The notes under the pieces were generated by a model. It made no database searches and had not been told where the DNA came from. It saw nothing but the letters and a program-made list of their open reading frames with translations. DNA of 64,000 nucleotides, taken from Chlamydiales bacterium. Lineage in GTDB: Bacteria; Chlamydiota; Chlamydiia; Chlamydiales; JAAKFR01. The stretch lies in contig JACKPM010000001.1 of the NCBI GenBank assembly GCA_024233495.1, positions 62,001 through 126,000 of the forward strand. Reading direction: 5' to 3'. Made by a program: the position numbers and the translations under genes. The number at the start of each line of letters is the position of its first letter. Within the stretch, counting starts at the first letter, position 1. Shown here piece by piece: positions 40,677 through 49,090 of this stretch.

Positions 40677-41212
40677 GAACTTAAGGAATCAATAACGGTG
40701 TGTAATAGGAAAAAGTGTGCGGTCTCAACAAGACCGTAGTCGCAGCTGTCAACCCAAAAGTTTAGGTCGCCAAGCTGACGCAGCGGGTTGTTGGCTAAAA
40801 AGCCACTGAGAGTGATCACGCGGCCACCCTTCTCTTTTGCCACATGGCAGGCACGCAAAATGTTTTCAGATTTGCCAGAACTTGAAATGGCTACAAGAAG
40901 ATCTTCAGATGTCATGCGCACTCGCAATCCACTGCTAAAGACATTTTCATAGCCGTAATCATTTCCAAAGCATGTGAGAATATTTGAGTCCGAGAAAGAG
41001 GAAGCGGGGAGCTCCAGGGTTTTCAATAAGTCTGTGCAGAAGTGAGAGGCAATTCCAGCACTCCCTCCATTCCCTATGACAAAAATGTTGCCGCTTTGGA
41101 TTTGTTTTTGCGCTTCGAAAAGTGCATCTTGTGCGGAAATCTCTCCCTCACGATCTGTGTAAGAGCACGTCTCAATACACCCCTTTAACTCTTCGATTCT
41201 TTCTAAGAACAT
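40634..41212 (-). CDS. gmhA: SIS-domain phosphosugar isomerase, GmhA-like
   Basis: A 192-residue SIS-domain protein of the phosphoheptose isomerase type, which converts sedoheptulose 7-phosphate to D-glycero-D-manno-heptose 7-phosphate. Visible: IFVIGNGGSAGIASHFCTDL (43-62), FGNDYGYENVFSSGLRV, LLVAISSSGKSENILRAC (phosphate-binding Ser cluster), VITLSGFLANNPLRQLGD and the active-site Glu/His in LVETAHFFLLHTVIDSL. All of these are GmhA features. The window also has HddA/HddC-like enzymes that would use its product. It overlaps its operon neighbours on both sides by 10 and 43 bp. Confidence 0.82.
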   Translation of the reverse strand: MFLERIEELKGCIETCSYTDREGEISAQDALFEAQKQIQSGNIFVIGNGGSAGIASHFCTDLLKTLELPASSFSDSNILTCFGNDYGYENVFSSGLRVRMTSEDLLVAISSSGKSENILRACHVAKEKGGRVITLSGFLANNPLRQLGDLNFWVDSCDYGLVETAHFFLLHTVIDSLSSCKRRSEELMKLAH

Positions 41213-42201
41213 ACTGGCTCCGCTAAACAGTCAAACCACGTTTTGGTTGCTTTTTCAATTGTCTCTGGATCCCAAACTGGAGCATCTTTAAAGTCATCAA
41301 TGCAGTCAAGCAACTTTTCTACACCTTTCTCGAATGAAACTTGTGCTTTCCACCCTAAAAGATTTTCAATTTTCGCAATATCTGCAAAAGTGCAATCAGG
41401 CTCCCCAGGGCGTTTAGGAATATGAACTACTTCGCCTTCAAGCAGCTCGACAAGGCGATTCACGCTGTAGTGATTTGAGCTGCCCACATTGAGAATCTCC
41501 GCCGTATGGCTACTTTTTGCCGCAGTCAAAAAGGCGCGCGCCACATCGGTTACAAAGGTAAAGTCACGTGTCTGCGTCCCATCTCCAACAACTGTGAAGG
41601 GAAGATCATGTAGTTTCTGCGCTAAAAAGACACCGAAGACCGCGCCATATGTGCCAGAAGTGCGCGAGCGTGGTCCATAAACATTGAAAAGGCGCAAACT
41701 TAAAGCAGGGAGACCATAAAGTCGGCTCCAATGCATCACAAGCTCTTCTCCCAAATATTTGGTCAAAGCGTAGGGATATTGTGGGTCGACTTTTGTAGTC
41801 TCAGGAGTGGGGTAAATATCTGGGATGCCATAACATGAGGAGGAGGCTGCATAGATGAAACGTTTCGCTCCCACCTCTCGTGCACACTCCAATACATTGA
41901 ATGTGCCGTCTACATTCACTTCAAAATAGTCACGGGGATTCTCAATCGAGGGCACAATATCGGCTAAACCCGCTAGATGAAAGACCCAATCTATCCCGTA
42001 AAAGCACTCTTTAAGCGATTCTTTCTCTCGAATGTCAACTGGATAAAACTTGAAAAGGGGATCTTTGCTCACTCCTTCTAGATTTTTTAACCGGCCAGAG
42101 TTGAGATTGTCCACAACGACAACTTCATGGCCGCTATGCAATAAAAGCTCGACCAAATGACTTCCGATGAAGCCGGCTCCACCTGTGACGAGTGTCTTCA
42201 T
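41203..42201 (-). CDS. UDP-sugar 4-epimerase-like SDR
   Basis: Extended SDR of 332 residues: LVTGGAGFIGSHLVELLL (NAD site), DNLNSGRLKNL, FHLAGLADIVPSIENP, YAASSSCYGIPD, YALTKYLGEEL (Tyr and Lys) and NVYGPRSRTSGTYGAV. These match the UDP-GlcNAc/UDP-glucose 4-epimerase group (WbpP/GalE-like). The C-terminal tail KDAPVWDPETIEKATKTW is typical of several SDRs in glycan loci and is not part of the catalytic fold. It is the second gene of the operon, with its ATG overlapping the upstream SDR stop (ATGA-type). Confidence 0.82.
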   Translation of the reverse strand: MKTLVTGGAGFIGSHLVELLLHSGHEVVVVDNLNSGRLKNLEGVSKDPLFKFYPVDIREKESLKECFYGIDWVFHLAGLADIVPSIENPRDYFEVNVDGTFNVLECAREVGAKRFIYAASSSCYGIPDIYPTPETTKVDPQYPYALTKYLGEELVMHWSRLYGLPALSLRLFNVYGPRSRTSGTYGAVFGVFLAQKLHDLPFTVVGDGTQTRDFTFVTDVARAFLTAAKSSHTAEILNVGSSNHYSVNRLVELLEGEVVHIPKRPGEPDCTFADIAKIENLLGWKAQVSFEKGVEKLLDCIDDFKDAPVWDPETIEKATKTWFDCLAEPVCS

Positions 42202-43172
42202 TTTAGATCCAATGCATTCATGGTTTTAATGTTAAAATACTTTTTATCTTCTAGTGAATCGGGCAGCTTCCCGGCTTTAAATGCGTCAGCAAGATCGCGC
42301 ACAGCGTCACGAATAGAGCGCTTCGGTTCGAAACCGAGCTCATTTCTAATCTTTTCAGAGGAGACATGGTAGGAGCGATTGTCATTCGTAGGGACCACGC
42401 GCAACTCGCAGTTGCCCACCTCTTCTTTCACCAAATTGCCAATCTCTAAAACAGTTTGATTCCAAGAACCCACATTGTATGTCTTCCCTTGGACTTGCTC
42501 GTCTGAGCACTTCAATACATGAAGATAGGAGTCTACCATGTCGTCAATATGGATGTTCGCGCGCATTTGCTCTCCACCCATCACTGTGATTTCTCCCTTA
42601 TTTACAGCGTGGTTGGTCAAAATATTCACGACAACATCAAGCCTTTGACGAGGGGCGTAGCCGCACACTGTTGCTGGGCGGATCGCTGTGCAGATGAAAG
42701 AGTCATCCATATAGCGGAACAAAATCTTTTCGCACTCTGCCTTAAACTTGGAATAATCTGTAAGAGGTTGAAGTTCCATCTCTTCAGTTACATTCGGTTC
42801 CTCTTTGATTCCATAAACAGAGGAAGAGGAGGCATAGACAAACCGCTTTATGCCTTTCGCCTTTGCCATTTTAACGAAAGGTTCAAAGGCATCGAGATTG
42901 ATTGATTTTCCCAACTCAGGATTCAGCTCAAAGCTTGGATCATTAGAGATGCAAGCTAGGTGAATCACAACATCGCATCCTTCAAGAGAGCGCGCGACAA
43001 CCTCAAGATCTCGAATGTCTCCTTTGATCTCCCTCAAATTTGGGTGTGCCTCAAAGATCTGCTCTCCGTACATGTAGAGGTCAAGAACTGTAACTTCATA
43101 ATTTTCAGCTAGAAGAGCTGGAACAAGTTTAGAGCCTACATATCCGGCGCCGCCGGCAACAAGAACACGCAT
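42198..43172 (-). CDS. NAD-dependent SDR epimerase/dehydratase, operon leader gene
   Basis: Extended SDR of 324 residues and first gene of the operon. It shows VLVAGGAGYVGSKLVPALL, VIHLACISNDPSFELNPELG, YASSSSVYGIKEE, TDYSKFKAECEKIL (Tyr and Lys) and RPATVCGYAPRQRLD. The segment ANIHIDDMVDSYLHVL is where the sugar-nucleotide usually binds. The start is the ATG at 43172, five bases after GAGG; the in-frame GTG at 43178 is less likely. Its tail FNIKTMNALDLK is unusual. Related to the SDR at 27342-28280. The reaction is unknown; position suggests it modifies the sugar made by the operon. Confidence 0.82.
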   Translation of the reverse strand: MRVLVAGGAGYVGSKLVPALLAENYEVTVLDLYMYGEQIFEAHPNLREIKGDIRDLEVVARSLEGCDVVIHLACISNDPSFELNPELGKSINLDAFEPFVKMAKAKGIKRFVYASSSSVYGIKEEPNVTEEMELQPLTDYSKFKAECEKILFRYMDDSFICTAIRPATVCGYAPRQRLDVVVNILTNHAVNKGEITVMGGEQMRANIHIDDMVDSYLHVLKCSDEQVQGKTYNVGSWNQTVLEIGNLVKEEVGNCELRVVPTNDNRSYHVSSEKIRNELGFEPKRSIRDAVRDLADAFKAGKLPDSLEDKKYFNIKTMNALDLK

Positions 43173-43182
43173 GTACACCTCA

Positions 43183-43233
43183 TTGGAGAGAAATTAAGGG
43201 CTTTGGTATACTGTGCGCATATTTTTGCTGCAA
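43183..43233. promoter_or_regulatory. overlapping divergent promoters of the two glycan operons
   Basis: On the plus strand TTGGAG (43183-43188), 18 bp, TATACT (43207-43212) fits a promoter for the GT2 gene at 43241. On the minus strand TTGCAG (43233-43228), 17 bp, TATACC (43210-43205) fits one for the SDR-to-glycosyltransferase operon. The two -10 boxes overlap in the palindrome GTATAC, so the polymerases would compete for the same DNA. Confidence 0.5.
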
Positions 43234-43240
43234 GAAAAAC

Positions 43241-44119
43241 ATGACAAAGCTTTCGATCATTGTTCCCAATTTTAACCACGCTCCTTACTTAGGAGAAACG
43301 TTGGACTCCATTTTAAATCAAGATTTTAAGGATTTTGAGCTCTTAGTTGGAGATGACGCTTCAACAGACAACAGTGTTGAAGTGATCAAAGCATATGGAA
43401 GTCGAATTCGCCCCTTTTTCTTTAAGAAAAATCGTGGTTACTTTTCTGTTGTCGATGACCTTGTTCCTGAGGCGAAAGGAGAGTTTCTCCACATTTTTAG
43501 CTCCGACGATATTTATATGCCTGGCTTTCTCTCTTCTTGTATGGAACTGCTTGAAAGAGAGAAACTGAAACTAGTCTGTACGAATATTGGTTATTTCAAC
43601 TCGGAAAGTGAGCGGACGACAAACCTTCTTCCCATAGCGAGAGTGTTTCACAAAGAACAAATTGTAGAAGCGTTTCGAAATACAGATTTTTGGATTCCTG
43701 GAGTCGCATGCATTGTAGCAAAAGAGAGTTACATAAAGTATGGGCCGCATAATCCTGAGTTAGAGAACTTATGTGACTGGTACTTATTTCACCACATCGC
43801 CCTTTTTGAGGGAGTGGGCTTTTTACCTCAAGTGGGTGTGAAAATGCGTGAACAGGAGAGTTCTTACACAGCGACTGTAAAACGGAGTCGTAAGAGGCGG
43901 AATGCCACGTATTGGGCATTACTGCGAGATGTGGTGAAAGATCGCAAAAGGCGGAAGTTGTTTCGCGACTCGACTGTGCTGAGTTATATTTTTGACAACC
44001 TGTTTTGGAAGCTGATTTGGCGTCCTCAGTGGTGGGATTTTTTCTACGCATCTCGCAAGAAATCGCCTATTTCACGGCGCTTTACAAAGAGCATCAAGAA
44101 GAGGCTGCATGCCACCTAA
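43241..44119 (+). CDS. family 2 glycosyltransferase
   Basis: GT-A glycosyltransferase of 292 residues: LSIIVPNFNHAPYLGETLDS, LLVGDDASTDNSVEVI, a metal-site-like LHIFSSDDIYMPGF (S-D-D) and a C-terminal basic tail rich in Lys and Arg (KKRLHAT at the end) that may bind membrane lipid. It is similar in plan to the GT2 at 28283-29200. No ribosome binding site is visible, and the leader from the predicted promoter is short. The next gene overlaps by 11 bp. Confidence 0.85.
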   Translation: MTKLSIIVPNFNHAPYLGETLDSILNQDFKDFELLVGDDASTDNSVEVIKAYGSRIRPFFFKKNRGYFSVVDDLVPEAKGEFLHIFSSDDIYMPGFLSSCMELLEREKLKLVCTNIGYFNSESERTTNLLPIARVFHKEQIVEAFRNTDFWIPGVACIVAKESYIKYGPHNPELENLCDWYLFHHIALFEGVGFLPQVGVKMREQESSYTATVKRSRKRRNATYWALLRDVVKDRKRRKLFRDSTVLSYIFDNLFWKLIWRPQWWDFFYASRKKSPISRRFTKSIKKRLHAT

Positions 44120-44768
44120 GACCGCGATTTTCGGAAAGGGAGGGTTAATTGGCAGTCATCTTTTTGACTACTACCAAAGCTTTTATCCGGATTTACTAGG
44201 TACTGATCGCACCGCTTTTGATTTGCGAAATCCCCAACTCTCTTTCTCTTTAGAGGGGTATAAGTGGGCGATCATTGCTGCTGGTTTTGCCACGCCACAG
44301 CGCTGTTTAAGCAATCCCGATCTTGTGGAAGCGATTGATGTGAGGGGTATGCGCACGGTTGTGCATGCTCTTCAAAAGAGAGATGTAACACCCATTCTTT
44401 TTTCTACAGCCTATGTCTATGATGGAAAGGAGGAGTGCTACTATCCTGACACTCCTACAACTCCACTAAATGCCTATGGTCAGCTACATGCCGATAGAGA
44501 AAAAGAGCTAGGGGGGTGTCTTTTTTTGCGCTTAGGGCGGGTCTATGGGGAGGACGAACGCTCTATAATTGGAAGCATCGCCGCTCAATTGATAAGAGGA
44601 GAAGTGGTGCGGGCAGCTGTGGATCAAGAGCTGCAGCTTGTCCATGTGGAAGATGTGGTATCCAATGCAATCACTTTTTGCATTACAAGGGGCAAGAGGA
44701 ATTCACCACCTTTGCCAGAAGGAGGTGTTTCTAGTTATGAATTAGTCTTTATATTGCAAAGTGTTTGA
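44109..44768 (+). CDS. RmlD-like SDR reductase, C-terminally truncated
   Basis: A 219-residue SDR: TAIFGKGGLIGSHLFDYY (NAD site), WAIIAAGFATPQRC, VDALQ-type central strand, LFSTAYVYDGKEE (active-site Ser/Thr-Tyr) and NAYGQLHADREKEL (Tyr, shifted Lys). It resembles dTDP-4-dehydrorhamnose reductase (RmlD) and related reductases but is about 70-80 residues short: the C-terminal substrate domain ends after FCITRGKRNSPPLP. The following 1.5 kb is all decayed genes, so it was probably cut by the same decay. Whether it is still active is doubtful. Confidence 0.65.
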   Translation: MPPKTAIFGKGGLIGSHLFDYYQSFYPDLLGTDRTAFDLRNPQLSFSLEGYKWAIIAAGFATPQRCLSNPDLVEAIDVRGMRTVVHALQKRDVTPILFSTAYVYDGKEECYYPDTPTTPLNAYGQLHADREKELGGCLFLRLGRVYGEDERSIIGSIAAQLIRGEVVRAAVDQELQLVHVEDVVSNAITFCITRGKRNSPPLPEGGVSSYELVFILQSV

Positions 44769-44874
44769 GCCTCTCACCTTGTAGAGCCCTCTCTATCCAT
44801 TCATTAGACTTAATATTTCTAGACTAGAATGTAAATCTTTGTATCGTCCTTTCCTGTTGAGAGATCGTGGACCA

Positions 44875-45515
44875 TCAGAAGGACTTGGAAATCATTAACA
44901 CTGGATACTTGCGATAGAGCAGTTGAATGGGGCACCATTTGGTCTTCAATTTTCGAAATGATCCAAAAGATTAGCTTTCGTTCTTCTCGCTACAAGTTTG
45001 TAGCTAAGATGGCTGCAAGGGCGAGATGTTTTAGAAGATGGGTGTGGGGAAGGAATTGGAGCCCCCATTTTGAGAGAGTGCCGAAAGTTACAAGGCATCG
45101 ACTATGATGAAGCCCCAGATCGTAAGCACGTCAAATCTTTGAGGGCACCACACAATTACACTTTTTAGCCTGCTGATTTTTTCGATCAGAAGATTGGAGA
45201 TTTTGACACAGTTGTGAGTCTAGATGTAATTGAACACATCTATCAGAAATACGAAGAGACGCATGTAGAAAGGCATTTGTCAATAATTTCGTGAAGATGG
45301 CGTTGCAATTGTAGGGACACCTAATGAGACTACGACACCTATGCATCAAAATTGAGCCGAGAGGCTCATGTGAATATGTACTCTCAAGAGCGTTTGCGCG
45401 CCCTTTTAGCAAATATTTTCAAAAACGTTTTTTGTTTTGGCATGAATGATGAAGATTGTGCATACAGGGTATGCTCCCATGTCTCAATATCTTTTTTGTA
45501 TGCATGATAGGAGAA
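44875..45515 (+). pseudogene. decayed class I methyltransferase gene
   Basis: Across frames the plus strand reads RSSRYKFVAKMAA (about 44975), EDGCGEGIGAPILRECRK (45033-45086, motif I), GDFDTVVSLDVIEHI (about 45200), DGVAIVGTPNET (about 45296) and HTGYAPMSQYLF (about 45465). These match the methyltransferase at 46288-46956 word for word in places (EDGVAVIGTPSK; VHTGYMPLAHYF). Several stops and single-base shifts separate them. It is a dead paralog of the downstream gene. Confidence 0.75.
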
Positions 45516-45519
45516 AGTG

Positions 45520-46290
45520 ATGAAAGACATGTCAAAGAGTATATGGAAAAGGGTGGACCGTTGTCGATTTTCCTGACCCTGAGCCTGTCTTATATGTGAA
45601 GGGAGCTTGAAAAAGAGCTCTCAGCCTTTACTGGGAGAGGCGACGACTCTTGAACATTACCATGAACATGTTGAGGATGATCAACATCCTGACATTCAAT
45701 TTGCAATGACGAAGTTTTTCCATGAGCACTTTGACTATGTGACGCCGATGCTGCCAATTTTTCGCGGCATTTTTGGCCTTGACATCAGCATGCAGATGAA
45801 TCCCTTTTTGCGCATTGCCCGCCCAAATAAGGGGGGAGATAATATTGGCTTTCATCGTGATACTTTCTATGGTGGTACACCGTATGAGCTTTCGTTCTTT
45901 GTCCCTTTGTTGACTTAGGTCCTGGAAATACAATGAGTGTGATTTCAGGCTCGCACTTGCATTCAGAAGAGACCTATCCACTACGCAGATTGAGAGCCCT
46001 GACCCTGAGGTAACAAAAAGGGTCGAAGAAACACTCATTGGCTTTATGTGCACCTAAGGTGATGGAGCCCTCAATTGCAATGAGGTAGAAGCTGTTCCTT
46101 TACACATTAGGGCAAGCGCTTATCTTCTGCCTTTCAATCGTGCATGGGTGTACAAAAACTATGAGAACATTACAAGGTGGAGTTTGATATGCGCCTTCTC
46201 AGCACCTACTCTCCCATTGATGGGAACGCGGCAAGTTGAGTATCGCGCAATCGGTGAATCCCCTCCAACTTATGTGGCACACAAAGTATG
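45520..46290 (+). pseudogene. decayed Fe(II)/2OG (PhyH-like) dioxygenase gene
   Basis: The longest intact piece (45607-45915) reads RIARPNKGGDNIGFHRDTFYGG, with the iron-binding H-R-D as in the dioxygenase at 33451 (RPNKADVGRPHRDSQFW). After a frameshift near 45914 it continues as DLGPGNTMSVISGSHLHSEE. Stops and shifts before 45607 and after 45980 disrupt the rest, including the distal His region. A third relative of the same family in the window, and it is dead. Confidence 0.75.
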
Positions 46291-46956
46291 AGGAAGGAAT
46301 GGCCAGCGAAGCGAAGTCGAAATGGGACTCTGTCTATCAGAAAATTGAGGATCAGCCTGATCACTGACCAAAGGAATTTCTCACTTGAATCTTCACTGCT
46401 CCTAGAAGAGGTCATGCACTGCATGAGCTACTATAAGTTCGCTGCCAAGATGATTGGAGGCAAGAAGCGAGTTTTGGATGTTGGATGTAATGAGGGCTTG
46501 GAACCTATCTTCCTAGCAAAAGAGTGCAACTACGCTCTTGGCATTGATCAAGATGCAGAGGCGATCTCATTTGCTAAGCAAAACTTTTCAGGAGAGCTCA
46601 TCGATTTTGAAAAAGTGGACTTTCTCCATAGTGATATGACCGGTGAATGGGATGCAGTCACAAGCTTTGATTTGATTGGTAATATTGCCCCTGAGCTTGC
46701 TGAGAGCTTTATTGGCAAAATAGCCTCTTTCTTGAAAGAGGATGGAGTAGCAGTTATTGGCACGCCTTCAAAGGTTAGCCAAGAGCTATCTTCGCTTGAG
46801 CAGCCCAATCTTTACGATCATGAGCGGCTGGAAGAAGAGATGCAAAAACACTTTCGCCATGTCTTCATGTTTGCTGCAAACGATGAGGTTGTTCACACAG
46901 GATATATGCCTCTTGCCCACTATTTCATTGTTGTTGCGTGCGGCCCAAAATGTTAG
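46288..46956 (+). CDS. class I SAM methyltransferase with a probable N-terminal frameshift
   Basis: A 222-residue frame with a good methyltransferase core: FAAKMIGGKKRVLDVGCNEG, LGIDQDAEAISFAKQNF, WDAVTSFDLIGNIAPELAE and EDGVAVIGTPSK. The first 40 residues (MRKEWPAKRSRNG...) look unlike the family, while another frame just upstream reads MASEAKSKWDSVYQKIEDQP, a plausible native N terminus, with the shift near 46365. The surviving protein may begin at the ATG at about 46414. It is the intact partner of the decayed copy at 44.9-45.5 kb. It is followed by, and overlaps, the dehydrogenase gene. Confidence 0.65.
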   Translation: MRKEWPAKRSRNGTLSIRKLRISLITDQRNFSLESSLLLEEVMHCMSYYKFAAKMIGGKKRVLDVGCNEGLEPIFLAKECNYALGIDQDAEAISFAKQNFSGELIDFEKVDFLHSDMTGEWDAVTSFDLIGNIAPELAESFIGKIASFLKEDGVAVIGTPSKVSQELSSLEQPNLYDHERLEEEMQKHFRHVFMFAANDEVVHTGYMPLAHYFIVVACGPKC

Positions 46957-47963
46957 CAGCAATTCTTGAAAAGCTAAACGCTCCTCTTCGCTTTATTGAA
47001 CTGGAACAACCTCCTTTGAAAGCGGGACAGGTGCTCGTTGACATCGCCTATAGCGGACTTTGTCATACACAGCTCAACGAAATTTTTGGCTTGAAAGGGG
47101 AAGATAAATTTCTCCCTCACACACTAGGCCACGAAGGGTCTGGTACGATCCTTCAAGTGGGAGAGGGAGTAACAAAAGTAAAGCCGGGTGACAGAGTGGT
47201 GTTGACTTGGCTGAAAGGGCGTGGTCACGACGTCCCAAGCACGCAGTATGACTCTGAGATTGGGAAAGTAAACTCTGGTGCAATCAGCACCTTTTTGACC
47301 CAAGCTGTTATCTCTGAAAACCGCGTCGTTCCAATTCCAGACGAGATGCCACTAAAAGAGGCGGCTCTTTTGGGATGTGCTCTTCCCACCGGTGCTGGCG
47401 TTGTGCGCAATGAGATGGGAGTAAAAGAGGGAGACTCTTTCGCTCTATTTGGGTGTGGTGGTGTAGGACTCAGTGCACTTTTGGCTGCAGTACAGGCGCG
47501 TGCCTACCCTATTTGGGCCGTTGATGTGAGCGAGAAGAAGCTTGAAAGAGCGCGTCAACTTGGCGCTACCCACACGGTGAATGCTGCTAAAGAAGATGCT
47601 CCCGCTCTAATAGGTGGTGTGGATTTTGCTTTTGAGTCTGCAGGGAAAAAGGAGGCGATGCAGTCAGCTTTTGCCTCTTTGAAAGCGCCTGGACTCTGTG
47701 TTCTTGCAGGCAATTTGCCAAAAGGGGAACAAATCGAAATTGATCCCTTCGAGCTCATTCGAGGGAAGCAGATTCGCGGCACATGGGGCGGCAAGAGTGT
47801 AATTGATGACGATGTTGCAGCCTATGCTGACCTCTTTATCAAGGGGGAATTGAGGCTTACCGAACTCATCACACACGAAGTTCCACTCAGCGAAATCAAT
47901 GAGCTTGTAGAACTGTTACGCAAGGGTGAGGTCGGAAGAGGTCTCATCCAATGCAACAAATGA
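46950..47963 (+). CDS. zinc-type medium-chain alcohol dehydrogenase (MDR family)
   Basis: A 337-residue MDR oxidoreductase from the ATG at 46950. Catalytic-zinc ligands are likely in SGLCHTQLNEIFG (Cys-His) and LPHTLGHEGSGTI; the NAD fold shows FALFGCGGVGLSALLA and then AVDVSEKKLERA. The structural-zinc lobe, normally four closely spaced cysteines, has none (the segment from about residue 86 to 110 reads VLTWLKGRGHDVPSTQ and on). Similar zinc-poor MDR proteins turn up in lipopolysaccharide gene clusters; here it probably reduces or oxidises a sugar or polyol. Its stop is 2 bp from the convergent pcnB stop, marking the right edge of the glycan locus. Confidence 0.82.
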   Translation: MLAAILEKLNAPLRFIELEQPPLKAGQVLVDIAYSGLCHTQLNEIFGLKGEDKFLPHTLGHEGSGTILQVGEGVTKVKPGDRVVLTWLKGRGHDVPSTQYDSEIGKVNSGAISTFLTQAVISENRVVPIPDEMPLKEAALLGCALPTGAGVVRNEMGVKEGDSFALFGCGGVGLSALLAAVQARAYPIWAVDVSEKKLERARQLGATHTVNAAKEDAPALIGGVDFAFESAGKKEAMQSAFASLKAPGLCVLAGNLPKGEQIEIDPFELIRGKQIRGTWGGKSVIDDDVAAYADLFIKGELRLTELITHEVPLSEINELVELLRKGEVGRGLIQCNK

Positions 47964-47965
47964 GG

Positions 47966-49090
47966 CTATAGTAGCTCGATGCGGCGAAGAATTTCTTGGG
48001 GGTCATCGATTCCCTCATTCACTTCGATGCGCGCTGCTTTCTCTAGTAGCTCTCCCATCAGAGGGCTTGGCCGGATGCCATGCTGCATCAACAGAGCAGA
48101 ATCAACTGCAGGTTTCTTTCCAATGTACTTTTTCAGTTTGTGCATGCGCTCTTCATGCGCATTGATGGAGTGCCCTTTTGCTACCTCGATTTCTAGGTAG
48201 AGAGTGTGGTAGGGGTTGGCATAGAAGTGTGACCAATCGTATAGGTCTTCACACTCAGTGGCAAAGTAGTCAAGCAGCTTTTGATCTTGGTTGCTTGCTT
48301 TGAGGTAGGGGACGATGTCGGTTGTCTCTTCTAAAATCTCCCTTAGGTAGAGAATGGTGGGGCAGTTTTTGGGGAAGCGATCAAAAGGAGCTGCTCTTTT
48401 TTCGATCTCTTCAATCGAGATATTTTTGAGTTGAGGGAAGATTGTAGGGAGTAGGCCGTAGCGGTGGAGCATCACAAAGGCTTGAGAGTGGTTGTGTAAC
48501 TTTGTAAACTCTTGCCAGACGCGTTCCATTGAAACGGCAGGAAAAAGGGTGTGTGCTTTTTCTTGAATCGCCTTTGCTGTTTTCTCCTCGATGCGGAAAC
48601 CAAAGCGTGCTGCAAAGCGCACAGCGCGGATCATGCGCAGGCGATCCTCCTCAAAACGCTCTTTTGGATCTCCAATCGCGCGGATGATGCACCTTTTCAG
48701 ATCTTCTTTTCCTCTCACATAGTCGAAAACTTCCTTTGTAAGAGGGTCATAGAACATGCCATTGATGGTGAAGTCCCGCCTCTGTGCATCATGTTCGGGG
48801 GAAGAAAAGTCAACCCCTTCGGGGTGCCGCCCATCTTGGTAGGGGTGGTCTTTGCGAAAAGTGGCTACCTCAAAGTTTTCTCCATCGAGCACAACGATGA
48901 TAACACCAAATGCGATCCCCACTGGAATTGTTTTTTCAAAGAGAGCTTGCACCTCTTCAGGGGAGGCGTTTGTCGCGATATCCACTTCTGATGAGGGGTG
49001 ACCAAGCAGGTGATCGCGCACCCAGCCACCTGCAAAATAGGCGACAAACCCAGCGTCGTGTAGCTTTTGAACAACTTGAATGCTACGCAA
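47966..49090 (-). CDS. pcnB: CCA tRNA nucleotidyltransferase / poly(A) polymerase family
   Basis: A class II nucleotidyltransferase of 374 residues that adds CCA to tRNA 3' ends or A-tails to RNA. The head has FAGGWVRDHLLG (19-30) and SSEVDIATNASPEEV with the metal site near Asp37 (one of the two usual Asps reads Glu35-Val-Asp), then RRDFTINGMFYDP and the neck EEDRLRMIRAVRFAARFGF. Chlamydia has a gene annotated pcnB at this spot before clpX. CCA-adding activity is plausible because tRNAs here lack an encoded CCA. The start is TTG (49090), overlapping the clpX stop by 8 bp; no ATG fits. Confidence 0.85.
   Translation of the reverse strand: MRSIQVVQKLHDAGFVAYFAGGWVRDHLLGHPSSEVDIATNASPEEVQALFEKTIPVGIAFGVIIVVLDGENFEVATFRKDHPYQDGRHPEGVDFSSPEHDAQRRDFTINGMFYDPLTKEVFDYVRGKEDLKRCIIRAIGDPKERFEEDRLRMIRAVRFAARFGFRIEEKTAKAIQEKAHTLFPAVSMERVWQEFTKLHNHSQAFVMLHRYGLLPTIFPQLKNISIEEIEKRAAPFDRFPKNCPTILYLREILEETTDIVPYLKASNQDQKLLDYFATECEDLYDWSHFYANPYHTLYLEIEVAKGHSINAHEERMHKLKKYIGKKPAVDSALLMQHGIRPSPLMGELLEKAARIEVNEGIDDPQEILRRIELL

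Noticed and set aside
45131..45412. 93-aa minus-strand open frame
   Set aside because: It is antisense to a recognisable methyltransferase remnant and has no family features.
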